Below, piece after piece: positions 35,443-46,311 of a stretch of DNA of 64,000 bases. Both the position numbers and the translations under genes were made by a program. Origin of the DNA: Doryteuthis pealeii (Eukaryota; Mollusca; Cephalopoda; Myopsida; Loliginidae); assembly GCA_023376005.1 (NCBI GenBank), contig CM042138.1, positions 96,861,324 to 96,925,323 of the forward strand, read 5' to 3'. The notes beneath the pieces are model-generated. The model worked only from the letters and a program-made list of their open reading frames with translations. It made no database searches and was not told the origin of the DNA. Numbering within the stretch: position 1 is the first letter of the stretch; the number at the start of each line of letters is the position of its first letter.

Positions 35443-35478
<36 letters not shown>

Positions 35479-35565
35479 AAAAATATGGAGATTTTTGTTT
35501 TTATGAAAGAAATTGTAACAAAAGAAATAGATGTCAATGTTCAAAAAAAAATTTTTTTTTTTTTT
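35155..35565 (+). repeat. Minisatellite, four units of about 100 bp
   Basis: Each unit has AAATAAAATATGGAGATTTT, AAATTGTAACAAAAGAAATA and GATGTCAATGTTCAAGAAT, then a poly-T spacer of variable length. Confidence 0.93.
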
Positions 35566-35763
35566 CTTTAATTCCCCATTCCTCATCTCATGTAACCAGG
35601 GTTGTGAAGTTGGAGTTGTGGAGTCAGAAGCAATTAAGAGGTCATTAGAGTTGGAAAATCTATATAGACTCCAGTTGAATTTACACTTTATCTAGCCCTA
35701 GTTTAGTCTAATGTTATACAGTGCACACTCCTTACAAACAGATTATAAATATCATGGTTTTCA

Positions 35764-35990
35764 GAGCGTCCAACTAGGAACTACAAGGTTTCTGGTTCGA
35801 TACCGGCCCGCACCAACTCAGCGTATGAGTAGCACAGGGATCTGGTAAAGTGAGGAGCTGATGGTAGGTGTGGTGCTCTGTCTCAGACGCTAAAATAATC
35901 TCCTTGGTCTAGTGCAAATGAAATGGGGATAGACTCCCTTGCTGTCTGGCTGATACCGACTTTAGGCCGCCCCAATGACTTTACATAATT
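35764..35990 (+). repeat. SINE A, nearly intact body
   Basis: B box GGTTCGATACC is perfect and the A box is truncated at the left edge; body and tail are complete. Confidence 0.88.
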
Positions 35991-36511
35991 TTTATTTGTA
36001 TGTCATAATCACTTAATTACATGAGTCAGAATTGGAGGTGCCAAAAATGACTTCACAGCCCTGCGTGTAACACATGTATATTTAACAGTAAATACGTTAT
36101 GGGAATTCTCTAATTTCCCAAGTAGTGCAGCTTTAAGAAATATAGATTGGAAGCAATGTTTGTAGGCTATGAATCATCTGGATCAATTCTAATTGTCCAT
36201 ATTTGGAATGAGTAGTTTATAGGAAGAAGTGTTCTTATAAAATGAATGTCATCTGAAATATTTCTGTTTGCCGAAATGCAAAATATGATAACTGCCAACA
36301 ACCATCCGAGGAAAATGCCATTCGGGCATTTTAAAAAAAAGAAATTGAATCAAATAGTAATTGAACAGACACTTATGTAGATTCTTAATCAACACGGAAT
36401 GTCTAGTTCACAATTTCTTTGAAGAAAATCCCCCACCCCTATAAAAACCCACATAGCTAGGACTGCAGCAAACAGGGGGGGGGGGGTACAAACTATTTCA
36501 TTTTGTCTGTG

Positions 36512-36515
<4 letters not shown>

Positions 36516-36562
<47 letters not shown>
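36516..36562. repeat. (TA)n microsatellite
   Basis: TA run immediately before a SINE A head. Confidence 0.95.
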
Positions 36563-36564
<2 letters not shown>

Positions 36565-36765
36565 GATGGTTTGCTCAGTAGGTAGAAGATTTGCATAGAA
36601 ATCACAAGGTTCCAGTTTCATTACCAGTACTTGCCAATTGGTAAACCAAGTAGATGTGATGCTTCACCCCAGCAAAAACAATCTCCTATATCTAGAGCTA
36701 GCAAAAAGGGGATGGCTCCCTTGTTGTACAGCTGATACTAACAATAGGCCATTTCTCAGACACAC
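36563..36765 (+). repeat. SINE A, diverged
   Basis: Head TTTGCTCAGTAGGTAGAAG and the body with AGCAAAAACAATCTCCT. Confidence 0.78.
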
Positions 36766-37319
36766 ACACACACAGACATTATATATATATATAATATAAA
36801 CACACACACACACACACACACACTATTTTCAACTATGAAATAGAATAACAATAAAATCAGAAGAAAAAAAATTCAATAATTAATCAATTCGATTCAATAA
36901 AATAATGCTGATATTGATAAATTCAAATAAATGATTGAATAAATAAATGAAATACATTTTCACTAAGTTTTTTTTTTAAATATTTAAAAACTGCAGGATG
37001 ATGTGAATTTTTTTTAAAATTACTTAATATTTACTTTTAATATTTAATGTTTAATTATGTGTATGTATGTGTGTAAATAAATATTAATTTTATTAATCAA
37101 AGCAAAAAACTGATCCTTCAAAAAGAAATAATTTACACTTCTGCATAGTTGTAGTATCAGTTGTTTACGTTTTTTCATTAATGGATTCATTCATTTTTTT
37201 TATCATTTTATTTTCTTATTTTTTTTTTCGTGGGGGGGGGGGGTGAATGTGTATAATAAAAAATATTAATAATGAGCAAAGCGAAAATAAAATAATTAAA
37301 AAAATACCATTTAAATATT

Positions 37320-37702
37320 ATTTAAAACTGAATTATTACTCTGAACTTATTTTGAAGGCTATTCCCCTCAATTCCGGTTTACATTGCTAATTTTTCTTTA
37401 CCAAATTAGACGGTTAATAAAAATACGGTTATTTCTTTTAAGATTTATCAATGAGATTTTAGCTTATTTATTGAAATAAAAACAAACAATTAGAAATTGA
37501 TAATATCAAGTAAACATTTCAAATTAAACCGCTATGTAGTTGTATACCTAAAAATGATAGCAAATTATTAGTATGCAGATAAGGCCAACCGTATTAATAA
37601 TATAAAACAATTTTCTTAATAACTGAGATTTCAATAAAATCATGGACGATGTGACATAAATAAGGAAATTGGGATGTGGCTTTATACACAATCTCCATTA
37701 TA
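37320..37702 (-). mobile_element. Helitron family 1, 3'-truncated
   Basis: Reverse complement of the 47214 copy over much of its length (CAATCTCCATTATAATA at the 5' side). No hairpin-CTAG end found. Confidence 0.65.
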
Positions 37703-38024
37703 ATACTTTTATACATACATATATATATTATACATGTAATAAATATCACATGTGATGCCCAACCAGGAGTGGTAACATAGTTTTGGTGGCTTAAGGCAGT
37801 ACTGCCATATATATATAATATTGAATGTTAAAGGATTTATACAATAAAACAACATAAAAACAAAAAATACCAACTAATTAGTTGGAATTTAGAAGGGATT
37901 TAATTGCAAAATTCACTGTATTCGGCGTTCAGCTAAGACTCACTTTGTTTACAAAGTTTGAGACCTCTTTGTGAGTTCATTTCCGCTTAGAAATGTAGCG
38001 ATTAAATAGCCTGCTATACTTGGC

Positions 38025-38100
38025 AGCTGACTGTGGCCGTATGGGTAAGAGGTTTGGCGAGCGTAAGTTCGTTCGGGTCTCGAACCCAGCCAGAGGTAGC
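38025..38100 (+). repeat. tRNA-like segment (Leu/Ser-like A box)
   Basis: TGGCCGTATGGGTAAGAGG resembles the A box of tRNA-Leu/Ser. GGGTCTCGAACCC resembles a T-arm/B box about 40 nt downstream. Directly followed by a hammerhead-type fold; probably a SINE of a fifth family. Confidence 0.6.
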
Positions 38101-38114
38101 TGCTAAAATGGTAT

Positions 38115-38155
38115 AACTGCACTGATGAGAGGTGATACCTCGAAACACGTGTCTG

Positions 38156-38160
<5 letters not shown>
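38115..38160 (+). ncRNA. Hammerhead-type self-cleaving ribozyme
   Basis: All conserved elements are present in order. Stem I left AACTGCA (38115-38121), core CTGATGA (38122-38128), stem II GAGGT/ACCTC with loop GAT (38129-38141), core GAAA (38142-38145), a short stem III (AC/GT) with loop ACGT, GTC cleavage triplet ending at 38153, and stem I right TGTAGTT (38154-38160). Stem I pairs over 7 bp including one G-U. It follows a tRNA-like segment and precedes a (TA)n run. Activity was not tested. Confidence 0.85.

Positions 38161-38186
<26 letters not shown>
38161..38186. repeat. (TA)n microsatellite
   Basis: Starts at the end of the hammerhead fold. Confidence 0.93.
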
Positions 38187-38326
38187 ACACACAAGTGCCA
38201 TTTCTTGTAGAAGCCATGTTATTGACTTTAATTGTCACAGTAAAACAGGATGCTATACAAATCATAAACCAGTACAGTCAACCTTGAACTCCCAAAGAGA
38301 ATTGATATCATACTTTATTATATTTG

Positions 38327-38492
38327 GGTGTCCCAGGGTTGAGTAATGGTTAGCAAGCTTGTCTTTCAGATTCATTACTAACAAATAGCAAATTCGACCC
38401 TATCGGGATACTCTATACATTCAACTTTGTGTCACATCTTACCCATGACAAACAGGTTGGGTAAATACCTATTTATCATATTTTGAAAATTC
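38327..38492 (+). repeat. SINE C, full copy
   Basis: Head GAGTAATGGTTAGCAAGC, B-box region AAATTCGACCCTATC, tail TGTGTCACATCTTACCC and GGGTAAATACCTATTTA. Confidence 0.82.
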
Positions 38493-38614
38493 TCAATTGT
38501 CTGTTGTAAGAGTTTTCACTTGTCCTTGAAAGAAAGTAGTTCTTTAATATTATATGGGTTAACAAACCTCTCTAACCTGGTACCTGAAATAGAGCCTTCA
38601 ATGTTGATACCTCT

Positions 38615-38905
38615 GATTTAATGGCCTCGGTTACATGCCATGTTCTGCAGACTTAAACGAACATCTGTGTTCCAAGATGTGCTGTATCACCGCCACACAT
38701 CCCCACGCCCGGGCATGCACAGGCTTAGGCCATCTCCCACCCCTTCACATTTCAACTAGGTTGCTTGACAACATTTCCTTCCTTCTTTCCTTTCTTTCTT
38801 GCTTGCTCCAGTGCCATTGGCATAAATTTTTCTGATTATCTTTTGCTCCAGCTTAACTGCTTGGCAGGCCCACAGCCATTCTCCTTCCAAGTGAGTCACT
38901 TACCA
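38615..38905. other. GC-rich island without recognised gene
   Basis: Includes CGCCCGGGCATGC and a CTTTCTTTCTTGCTTGC tract. A 66-codon plus frame (38635-38835) has no familiar domain. It could be an exon, a regulatory element or an old repeat. Confidence 0.4.
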
Positions 38906-39290
38906 CACATTGCACATTAACATCTTTGGTCGAACGAGGGGAAAAGGGAAAAAAGGAGATTAAATATGCACGTTAGAAATTTACTAGTTTATCCATGCTG
39001 TCAAAAATAATGATAGCATATTTAAGTAATTTTCTAATTACATTAGACTTAGGAAATATATAAAATTTTATGGTGCACAAGAGTCACTATAACAGATTAA
39101 AGATTTGCTTGATAAATTTAAGTTATTAAAAATGATAATTCCCTCCGTCCGTTGAAACAAATGTGTTTAAGCTAGAGTGCAAAGGTGATGAACCTACAAT
39201 GTAAACATTTTTTTTTCTATTTAATTTTTTAATAAGCACTCAAACTATTTAATTGAGCAGTATGATAACAAAATTATATATAAAGTTAAA

Positions 39291-39420
39291 GTAGCGTGGA
39301 AGTGGAGTCAACAGTGCCTGGTTACTGACAGTTTCTCACCTATGCGATTTTCAGGTCTGAAGATAAAATAGGCAAGAAACTGTCAGTAACCAGGCACCAT
39401 TGACTCCACGTCCACGCTAC
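39291..39420. repeat. Long hairpin, 52-bp arms
   Basis: Arms 39291-39342 and 39369-39420 pair with about five mismatches around a 26-nt loop. The central 23 bp, beginning GTGCCTGGTTACTGACAG, are perfect. No coding potential; could be a MITE or a hairpin RNA source. Confidence 0.92.
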
Positions 39421-39681
39421 CACAACTTAGATATAAATGCTCTATCAATGATATTGAGCACTGTTTACTTATAAATACAGCACCCATATTATTTCTCTCT
39501 CTCCCTATTTTTTTAAAAATTGGGCGTTATTAAGAAGCATCTAAAAATAAATGAATGAACTCGATGTTATGGAGTATTGGATTCACTTATTTTTTTATTA
39601 TTATTTTAATAAATATCATAAATTTTCGGGTTCGTTAGATACCCTTTATCAAATGACAGTTGTTCCTGTTCAACAGATCTG

Positions 39682-39684
<3 letters not shown>

Positions 39685-39734
<50 letters not shown>
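39685..39734. repeat. (TA)n microsatellite
   Basis: Pure TA run. Confidence 0.95.
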
Positions 39735-39737
<3 letters not shown>

Positions 39738-39756
39738 CAATATTAGACTTTTATGG

Positions 39757-40000
39757 GTGTGCATAGTGTAATAGCACCATAGGAAATGGAGTCGCCAATT
39801 AGAGTTCAAATCCTGGATGAGGTTGTTTGTATTTCATATAGCGCTAATACCCTTGGGAAAGGTATGTATCCAACTATTCTCCCCTGCCCCCAGCTAAGAG
39901 TAAATTGTAGGGCAGACTGGACTCTTAAACTTTGGTTAGGCAACCAGTCTAGGAAAAGGAAAACTGAATTTAAACCTGTTAAATTCCGCTTAAGATAAGA
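39757..40000 (+). repeat. SINE B copy
   Basis: Head GTGCATAGTGTAATAGC and B box GAGTTCAAATCCTGG; body with CCTTGGGAAAGGTATG. Confidence 0.85.
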
Positions 40001-40014
40001 TAAAGCAGAAAATT

Positions 40015-40395
40015 CTTCATGGCTTTAATGAAACGCTTGGAAAAAAAGCTAGATGAGAATTACACAAGGATGCTGTGTGCTGTCATGGACAAATCCTGGA
40101 AGCAGCACTCTACAAAACAGCAGTTGTATGGCCACTTACTTGGATGGTTTGTCTTGACAGGAGGTAAGACATTGTAGATGCTGCTGGACTTGGACAACGT
40201 GATATTCTCCTGTGGACACTTACACACGGACAACCACCAAACCAGCAATAATTTACATTCATCAGATCTGAATGAACACTGGATGCAATGCAGAGGACTT
40301 GCCAGGAGCTATGATCAATAGGGACAAGTGGCAAGAGAGAGTACGAGAAAACACACACATACACAAGCAATGGAAGAGATGGTTTAGCTAATAAA
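40015..40395 (+). pseudogene. LINE ORF2 C-terminal fragment (kind 1)
   Basis: Encodes, with shifts, LEKKLDENYTRMLC and SWKQHSTKQQLYGHL, then the decayed tail. Same element as 14735, 30930 and 55662, and the best preserved upstream part of the four. Confidence 0.82.
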
Positions 40396-40445
40396 GTATA
40401 CATAGTATCTTAGTAAACTACACTTTATGTTACTGATTTAATGGG

Positions 40446-40588
40446 TAGATATTTACCCAACCCGTTTACCACAGGTAGGATTGTGATACAAAGTTGCAAG
40501 TATGGGATATCCAGCGTGGATTGAACTCGCTATTCAGTAGTAATGGATCTACAAGATTGCTAACCATTACACAAGGAAGGGACGTCAT
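40446..40588 (-). repeat. SINE C copy
   Basis: Tail ATTTACCCAACCCG, GATTGAACTCGCTATTCAG, head GCTAACCATTACAC. Confidence 0.83.
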
Positions 40589-40665
40589 TATGGTTTAATG
40601 AGTAGACGGACATAAAAAATTATTAGTGATGGTGTTTGGTCTAACTTAACAGGTGATTGTTACTA

Positions 40666-40668
<3 letters not shown>

Positions 40669-40709
<41 letters not shown>
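40669..40709. repeat. (TA)n microsatellite
   Basis: Pure TA run. Confidence 0.95.
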
Positions 40710-40712
<3 letters not shown>

Positions 40713-40969
40713 GTACTATCTCTAGTTAGCTTGTTTGTTTTAATCATGGGCAATGTAAGCTTACCCTGACAGTCTGCATTTGCTCACATATTTTTGTTCA
40801 CGGTGCCACAAAAGCTACACATGTTATTACAGAGGGGAAGAAGGAAGAAGAAAAAATGTTTTCGATGATCTAACTTCTGAGATTAAATATTCTGAATCAT
40901 AAGTAGTAAATGAAAAATGGGGACAAACCCTGATAAATAAAATGTCTACTAGATATGTTAATGCTTGGC

Positions 40970-40973
<4 letters not shown>

Positions 40974-41010
<37 letters not shown>
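40974..41010. repeat. (TA)n microsatellite
   Basis: Pure TA run. Confidence 0.95.
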
Positions 41011-41012
<2 letters not shown>

Positions 41013-41354
41013 CGTGCATTATCAATAGCTGTTTTTACCACCAGACTGTCATATTTCTATATTATTAACAATGAACCTGATAAACCATTTGACTTCACTT
41101 ATTGAAGGAAGATGTGGAAAATAAAGTACAGATCAGTGAATCAACTATGTAACTAAGTTTGTGAGAGTTTATAGTCATGTTTTCATGTACTAATATACAT
41201 TCTTAAAAAAATGACTAGTTAAACTAATGTATTAATATATACTAAGCATAGAAAGACTGCATAAACTAATAGTATTTATCGTTGGAAATATGCAAAACTT
41301 TAGATTTATTTGAATTCAAATATTAATTAGTGGGACTAAAATATGAGTTCTCTA

Positions 41355-41510
41355 ATTAGAATGTCAACCCATTTAGAATTATTTTATGCTTACAGAATAG
41401 GGAATTGCATTCATCTATATTTACATATTTTGTTTAAGAGTTGTTTTTTTTTGTCATACAGTTATACATTAAGTATTTAATACAAATAATTACATGGTTT
41501 CAAGTAACTA
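41355..41510 (-). repeat. Family D tail fragment
   Basis: AATGTCAACCCATTTAGAAT and TTATTTTATGCTTACAG with the adjoining segment. Confidence 0.65.
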
Positions 41511-41515
41511 ACACA

Positions 41516-41990
41516 ATTTAAGATCCTGGATGATGCTGTTTACATTCAACTTTGCACTTATAATCTTCAAAAAGAGGCATGAATCCAATTTTTCTCACCT
41601 CAGCTATGAGATAGGTTAGATTGGGTTTGCTAGCCTTGGTGTGGCAACCAGCCTAGGAGAAGGAAAACTAATTCAAACCAACTGGTCTTTGCTTAAGAAT
41701 TGAATTTATTTTAATGGAAACACACGTAGCATCATAGTTACTGGGATTGGAAACAGAGTTCAAATCTTGGATGATTCAGCTTGTGTTTCACTTTGCACTT
41801 ATGCTCTTGGGAAAGACATGAATCCATCTGTTATCCCACCAGTTATGGGTAAATAGTAGGGTAGACTGGGTTTTTTTTTAGTCCTGGTGCGACAACCAGA
41901 CTGAGAAGGAAATCACTTAATTCAAACCAACTATACTCAGCTTAAAAATTGACTGTGTCACATCCTGCCTGTGGCAGTTGTTTGATGTGG
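41516..41990 (+). repeat. Two SINE B copies in tandem
   Basis: First copy (41516-41706) lacks its head; the second (about 41715-41990) is complete to a CTGTGTCACATCCTGCC tail. Confidence 0.8.
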
Positions 41991-41994
41991 GAAA

Positions 41995-42820
41995 TACAAA
42001 TGGGAAAAATGATTTATACCAGGATAAATTGCATATTGATCATACATGGATACTGGGGGGTTATTAAGTTCAGTTATAACATCAATAAAAATGCCCTAAT
42101 AGAACTCTGATGATTCTATCAGAGACAGAACTAATTTATATCAAAAAGATATCTCTGCAGTGAAAAAGATAATTTTGTCTCATCTGCAGACATCAAATTT
42201 ATTTGCAATATATTTTCATTCATTAATTCTCCACAACATGGTGGGTGGTAGGGAAGGGTGTTTTTTGGGGGTGGGAGGGGGTTGTTTTTTGTTTTACTCT
42301 TCTTTTTTGTCAGTACATAAATTGTTAAATATAAAGTTAATCAGCATATTCTGAAATTTTACAAAGAGAATGAGCTCTTTGATAGTTATGAGCTAAATGA
42401 AGCTTAAGTACATTATTAAATATCATTGTCTATTAAAGTGAACACATAAAAATGAGGGCAAATGGTGGAGGCAGATAAAGTATTTATAAAAGACAAAAGG
42501 ACATGAAAAAAATGTAGTTATGGTTACAATGAAGCATGTACAAATAAGGAGTTGATATGCCATTAAATAAACTAAAACAATCTTATTTTTGAGATGAGGC
42601 TTGATATTTTGTATTATTTAGATTTTTTGAATTGTACAAATGGCACAACGGGTATAAGTGTTGAGTTAAAATAGTTTTAAGTGAAAATCATCTGGAGGTT
42701 GCAGGTTCAACACTAACACTGTGGGCAAAAATAACAATAAATAATAGCTTAACACTTGTACTTTGTCATAGTTAATAGAATAGGAACAATCTACCCCAAT
42801 AAATTAAATAAAGGGTTCAC
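41995..42820. other. Unassigned sequence
   Basis: G-rich run near 42240-42290 and no recognised gene or repeat family. Confidence 0.45.
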
Positions 42821-42824
42821 TTTG

Positions 42825-42930
42825 AAGTTCTGTGAAGGCTCCCGATTCTGATAAGAAACACCTGAAGAAACCCAGAAACATTGTGTATATAACAAAGATG
42901 AGAACAGTCTAAAAATCTAAATAACATAAT
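42825..42930 (+). repeat. Retroelement tail P
   Basis: AAACACCTGAAGAAACCC, AGAAACATTGTGTATATAAC and AAAGATGAGAACAGTC. Confidence 0.6.
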
Positions 42931-43100
42931 ATTGTTCAATTTTTATTTTTTGTCTTCACCATTTTTTAATCATCCAAATTCTAAATATAAGACATACCTA
43001 TGAAATGCTAAGTCGAATCTATCACTCCTTGTGAAATAGAAAAATTAACAATCATGGACCACTGTAATAACAGGAACTAAACAGGTTAATCAGTTATCTA

Positions 43101-43127
43101 ATGTGTGTGTGTGTGTGTGTGTGTGTA
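43101..43127. repeat. (TG)n microsatellite
   Basis: Pure TG run. Confidence 0.93.
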
Positions 43128-43480
43128 TTTTTAAAGAAAAGAAAATGACTTATCAGAAGAAGAAAAAAGAAAAAAATGAGCGAGTTAGAAAAAAGAAAAA
43201 GAAACCAAATGAGTCGCAATAACAAATATTAAAAGGTTCTCAATACATACAGAGCCATTTTAGTGAACTGAATCAGTAACAGAAGTTAACTACCCAGGAA
43301 TAATAGATAGTCTATTTGTTTGAACCTTAAAATATACACAAGTTTCATCAATATTATTAGTAGAACTGAAATTGAACAATTTTTTTTTTTTGGGGGGGGG
43401 GGGATTTGGCATGGGAATTCTATTATTCAAATAGATAATTTGTCTAAAAATTCCTTTAAAAAAAATTATTTTGTCTAAGC

Positions 43481-43761
43481 CAGGAGTCGGCAACCTTTTG
43501 GAGAGAGGGAGCCAGTGTCTCGGTGAAGGGCCATGGTATTAAATATAAAGCAAATAAATTTTCTCAGACTCAAACTGTTCTTTTTTTTTAAGGTTTAAAT
43601 AAAAAATCTTTGCCCCTTGTCTTTAATGGGTTAAGCTGAATCAAACTACTGTATTTCTATTTGATATTAATTGGATAGAGTCCAGCTGTTAAGTTGGTGG
43701 GCCGGACGAAAACCCCTAGAGAGCCGGATGTGGCCCACGGGTCGAGGGTTGCCAACCCCTG
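43481..43761. mobile_element. Non-autonomous hAT element, copy 2
   Basis: Ends CAGGAGTCGGCAACC and GGGTTGCCAACCCCTG, with a perfect 8-bp duplication GTCTAAGC (43473-43480, 43762-43769). Same family as 1270-1590 and younger by its flanks. Confidence 0.94.
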
Positions 43762-43769
43762 GTCTAAGC

Positions 43770-44500
43770 CATTTATTTTCTGTGCAAGAATATCCAAGAT
43801 ATAAAATATGATGGTGAATAAATGACCATAACTTGACATATAGTTATCAACTGGATTTTTAATGAGAAATCTTCTCTGTACTGATAAAAAAAAGGAAATT
43901 ATCTTCACTGTACTGATAAGGAAATTATATTGCACAGAAATGGTGTCAGAAACAAGACGACCTCACTGCGTTGCCCTGGACACCAAACTTCCCAGATCTC
44001 AAAATAACCTTGAACACTTCCATAGGATGTGTTGGACCAACAAGTTTGCTCAGCAGAATGTTCATCATATGATTTAGAACCTGTTAACATCCTGACAACA
44101 GAACATATAAGAAATCCTTAGAAATCATATTCAATGCTTAGGCACATGAACGACCAATGCTTTGGTTAACAATGCTTTTGGCTCATCAGCGTACAATGAG
44201 TATCAGTTGCTTTGTAGCCTCATTTAGTTTCTCATTCACAAAGACTTTTTTTCTTAAGCAAACCATATTCTTTACTTCCAGACAGTATTTGACGGCAGCA
44301 CTCTGCTTTGTGTTAGCCTATCAGCATGTGTCTCATTATGCCATTTAGAAAGTCTTGTCTGTGGTGGATGCTTTAATGGAAATCATTTCCTCTTCTAATT
44401 GTTTGGGATTTGAAAGAAATAAAAAAAAATAAAAAAACCTGCATTCATGACTGGATTTTACTAAATTCTTTTTTCTTTTTCCAAAGCCGAGTGTTTCTAA
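43770..44500. other. Unassigned sequence
   Basis: A short tandem duplication (CTGTACTGATAA...GGAAATTAT) sits at 43875-43930. Short frames on both strands show no familiar domain. Confidence 0.45.
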
Positions 44501-44501
44501 A

Positions 44502-44508
44502 TCTGGTC

Positions 44509-44551
<43 letters not shown>

Positions 44552-44871
44552 GGCAGTTGGTGTGCATGGATGGATGTATAAAGGAAACTATGAAAATAAA
44601 ACAATTAACAACAAAGTAAATATATTCAATATCACCAGATCTTGCTTTTGAGTAAAAATAATGAAAATTTGATTTATATTCGTGAAGACAATTAAAAAAT
44701 AAAGATTAAATAGCAACAGGATTGAATTTTTTTTTTTTTTTTTTTGCGTTCAATATTTTAAATCAAAGCAAAGTCTTTTTAACATAGGGATTTTAATGGG
44801 GCACCCAGCGAGGATTCATTAACAATGGATCTGCACCCATTACCCAGATGACGCCGGGTAGTCACTTCTAG
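44502..44871 (+). mobile_element. Helitron family 2 with captured sequence
   Basis: The body matches 56154-56451 (AAAGGGCAGT, AAAATAAAACAATTAAC). The 3' end has TACCC...GGGTA followed by CTTCTAG|T. The 5' border is blurred by a TA run. A block at about 44798-44835 (GGGGCACCCAGCGAGGATTC) resembles SINE C and is missing from the other copies. Confidence 0.8.
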
Positions 44872-44992
44872 TCCTGTATTATATAAGGCCATTTATACAA
44901 AATCCATTTTCTCAGTAATCATCATAATGCTTGAAATTTGTTAATTGTTCAACTAAAATATAAAATAAATCTGAATATATTATTTTGATTTT

Positions 44993-45085
44993 TCAGACTG
45001 TTGTTCAAATCTTTATTGTGGTATGTAAGAATATATTTCGTCCGCTGAATCCTCCTGCCTTCCTCAGGTGTTCCCTGTGTACCAG
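44993..45085 (-). repeat. Retroelement tail P
   Basis: Minus strand GGAACACCTGAGGAAGGC, then GGACGAAAT and CACAATAAAGAT. Confidence 0.55.
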
Positions 45086-45404
45086 GGTATACTAATGACC
45101 CAACCTGGGAAATCATTTTGAATAGTTTGACTGTCGATCAAACAAGGTGTCAAAAAAACATTTGAAGATCTCATTTAAATAATGGTGTCATTGTTTTTGC
45201 ACACCTATTAATCAGAAAAACATCACAATCCTTAAAAAAAAAATTTTTTTAAATGAAAATTTTTTTAGACAAATCTGAATAACTTTTTTATACATCCCCA
45301 AAATGTTGAATAAGGATCATGTCATTAGTCACTGGCCCCATAACATGGTTTAGTTGTAGGGGCGGTGATCATGTACTATGTTGTAGGGAGAAATAATAGC
45401 CAAG

Positions 45405-45800
45405 AAGATTCCACCCCTTTCAAGGTCTTCAACTGGTTTTGAATTCTAAGTTTTTCTTCTAGACCAGTAGCCATACCAAGGTTAAAGAGCCCAGTCTACC
45501 CTACTATTTACCTATAGATAGAGGGAGAATAATTGGATTTATATCTTTCCCAATGGTTGGTGGTGTAATGGTTAGCAAGCTAGTCTCACTGATCCATTAC
45601 TACTGAATAGCAAGTTTGATCCATGCTGGATGACCCATACTTATGACCTTGTGTACTACTGTGGTAAATGGGTTGGATAAATACCTATCTTTCCCAAAGG
45701 TATTAGCACCATGAGAAATCTAAACAGTCTCATCCAGGATTTGAACTTGGGTAGCTGAGTCCGCTTTCTATGATAACTGTTATGCCACAAGCACTTTTCT
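45405..45800 (-). repeat. SINE B split by a SINE C insertion
   Basis: Left part to 45556 and right part from 45701 join into one continuous B element when 45557-45700 is removed. Confidence 0.88.
45557..45686 (+). repeat. SINE C nested in SINE B
   Basis: Head TGGTGTAATGGTTAGCAAGC, tail GGGTTGGATAAATACCT. Flanked by ATCTTTCCCAATGG (45543-45556) and ATCTTTCCCAAAGG (45687-45700), a 14-bp duplication typical of LINE-driven insertion. Confidence 0.93.
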
Positions 45801-46311
45801 TAAGAGTCACAAAAATCTGTCTTTACATTCCAATTTTTTTTTTTTTTTTTTTTTCAAAACAATTTAAAGTGGAAAGCACTGAAGGAATATAAATGATGAA
45901 AAAATAAAATCTGTGTGGATATGTGTGTGTGTGTATGTGTATATATATATATATGATAGATATGATAGATTTTATATTTACATTATAACCAAAGTAATTA
46001 AATTTCCATGTATTATAATTATGCTCTATACAACAATTGCTTTCAATTTATGATTGATTGGATAAGGATGATATAATCATATAGCACGCTTGGCAGGATT
46101 ATTATTATTTTTTTTTTAGGGGGGGGGTGAGGTAATCTAATCAAAATGAAGCCATAATCAATTAAAAAATGACATTATGATACTTGGAGAAAAAATCTCC
46201 ACATTGTATATAAAAGTTAATTTGATTTTCCTAAACCAAATGCTGTTATGCATAGTTTGTAGAACATAAAGAACAGGAAATATGTTTGCAGTTGTTTAGT
46301 TATTAAATTTG

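Noticed and set aside
35122..35571. Several short frames over 35122-35571
   Set aside because: They are translations of the minisatellite and poly-T spacers.
42106..42126. CTGATGATTCTATCAG as a second hammerhead
   Set aside because: There is no GAAA core or closing stem I; it is only a small stem-loop.
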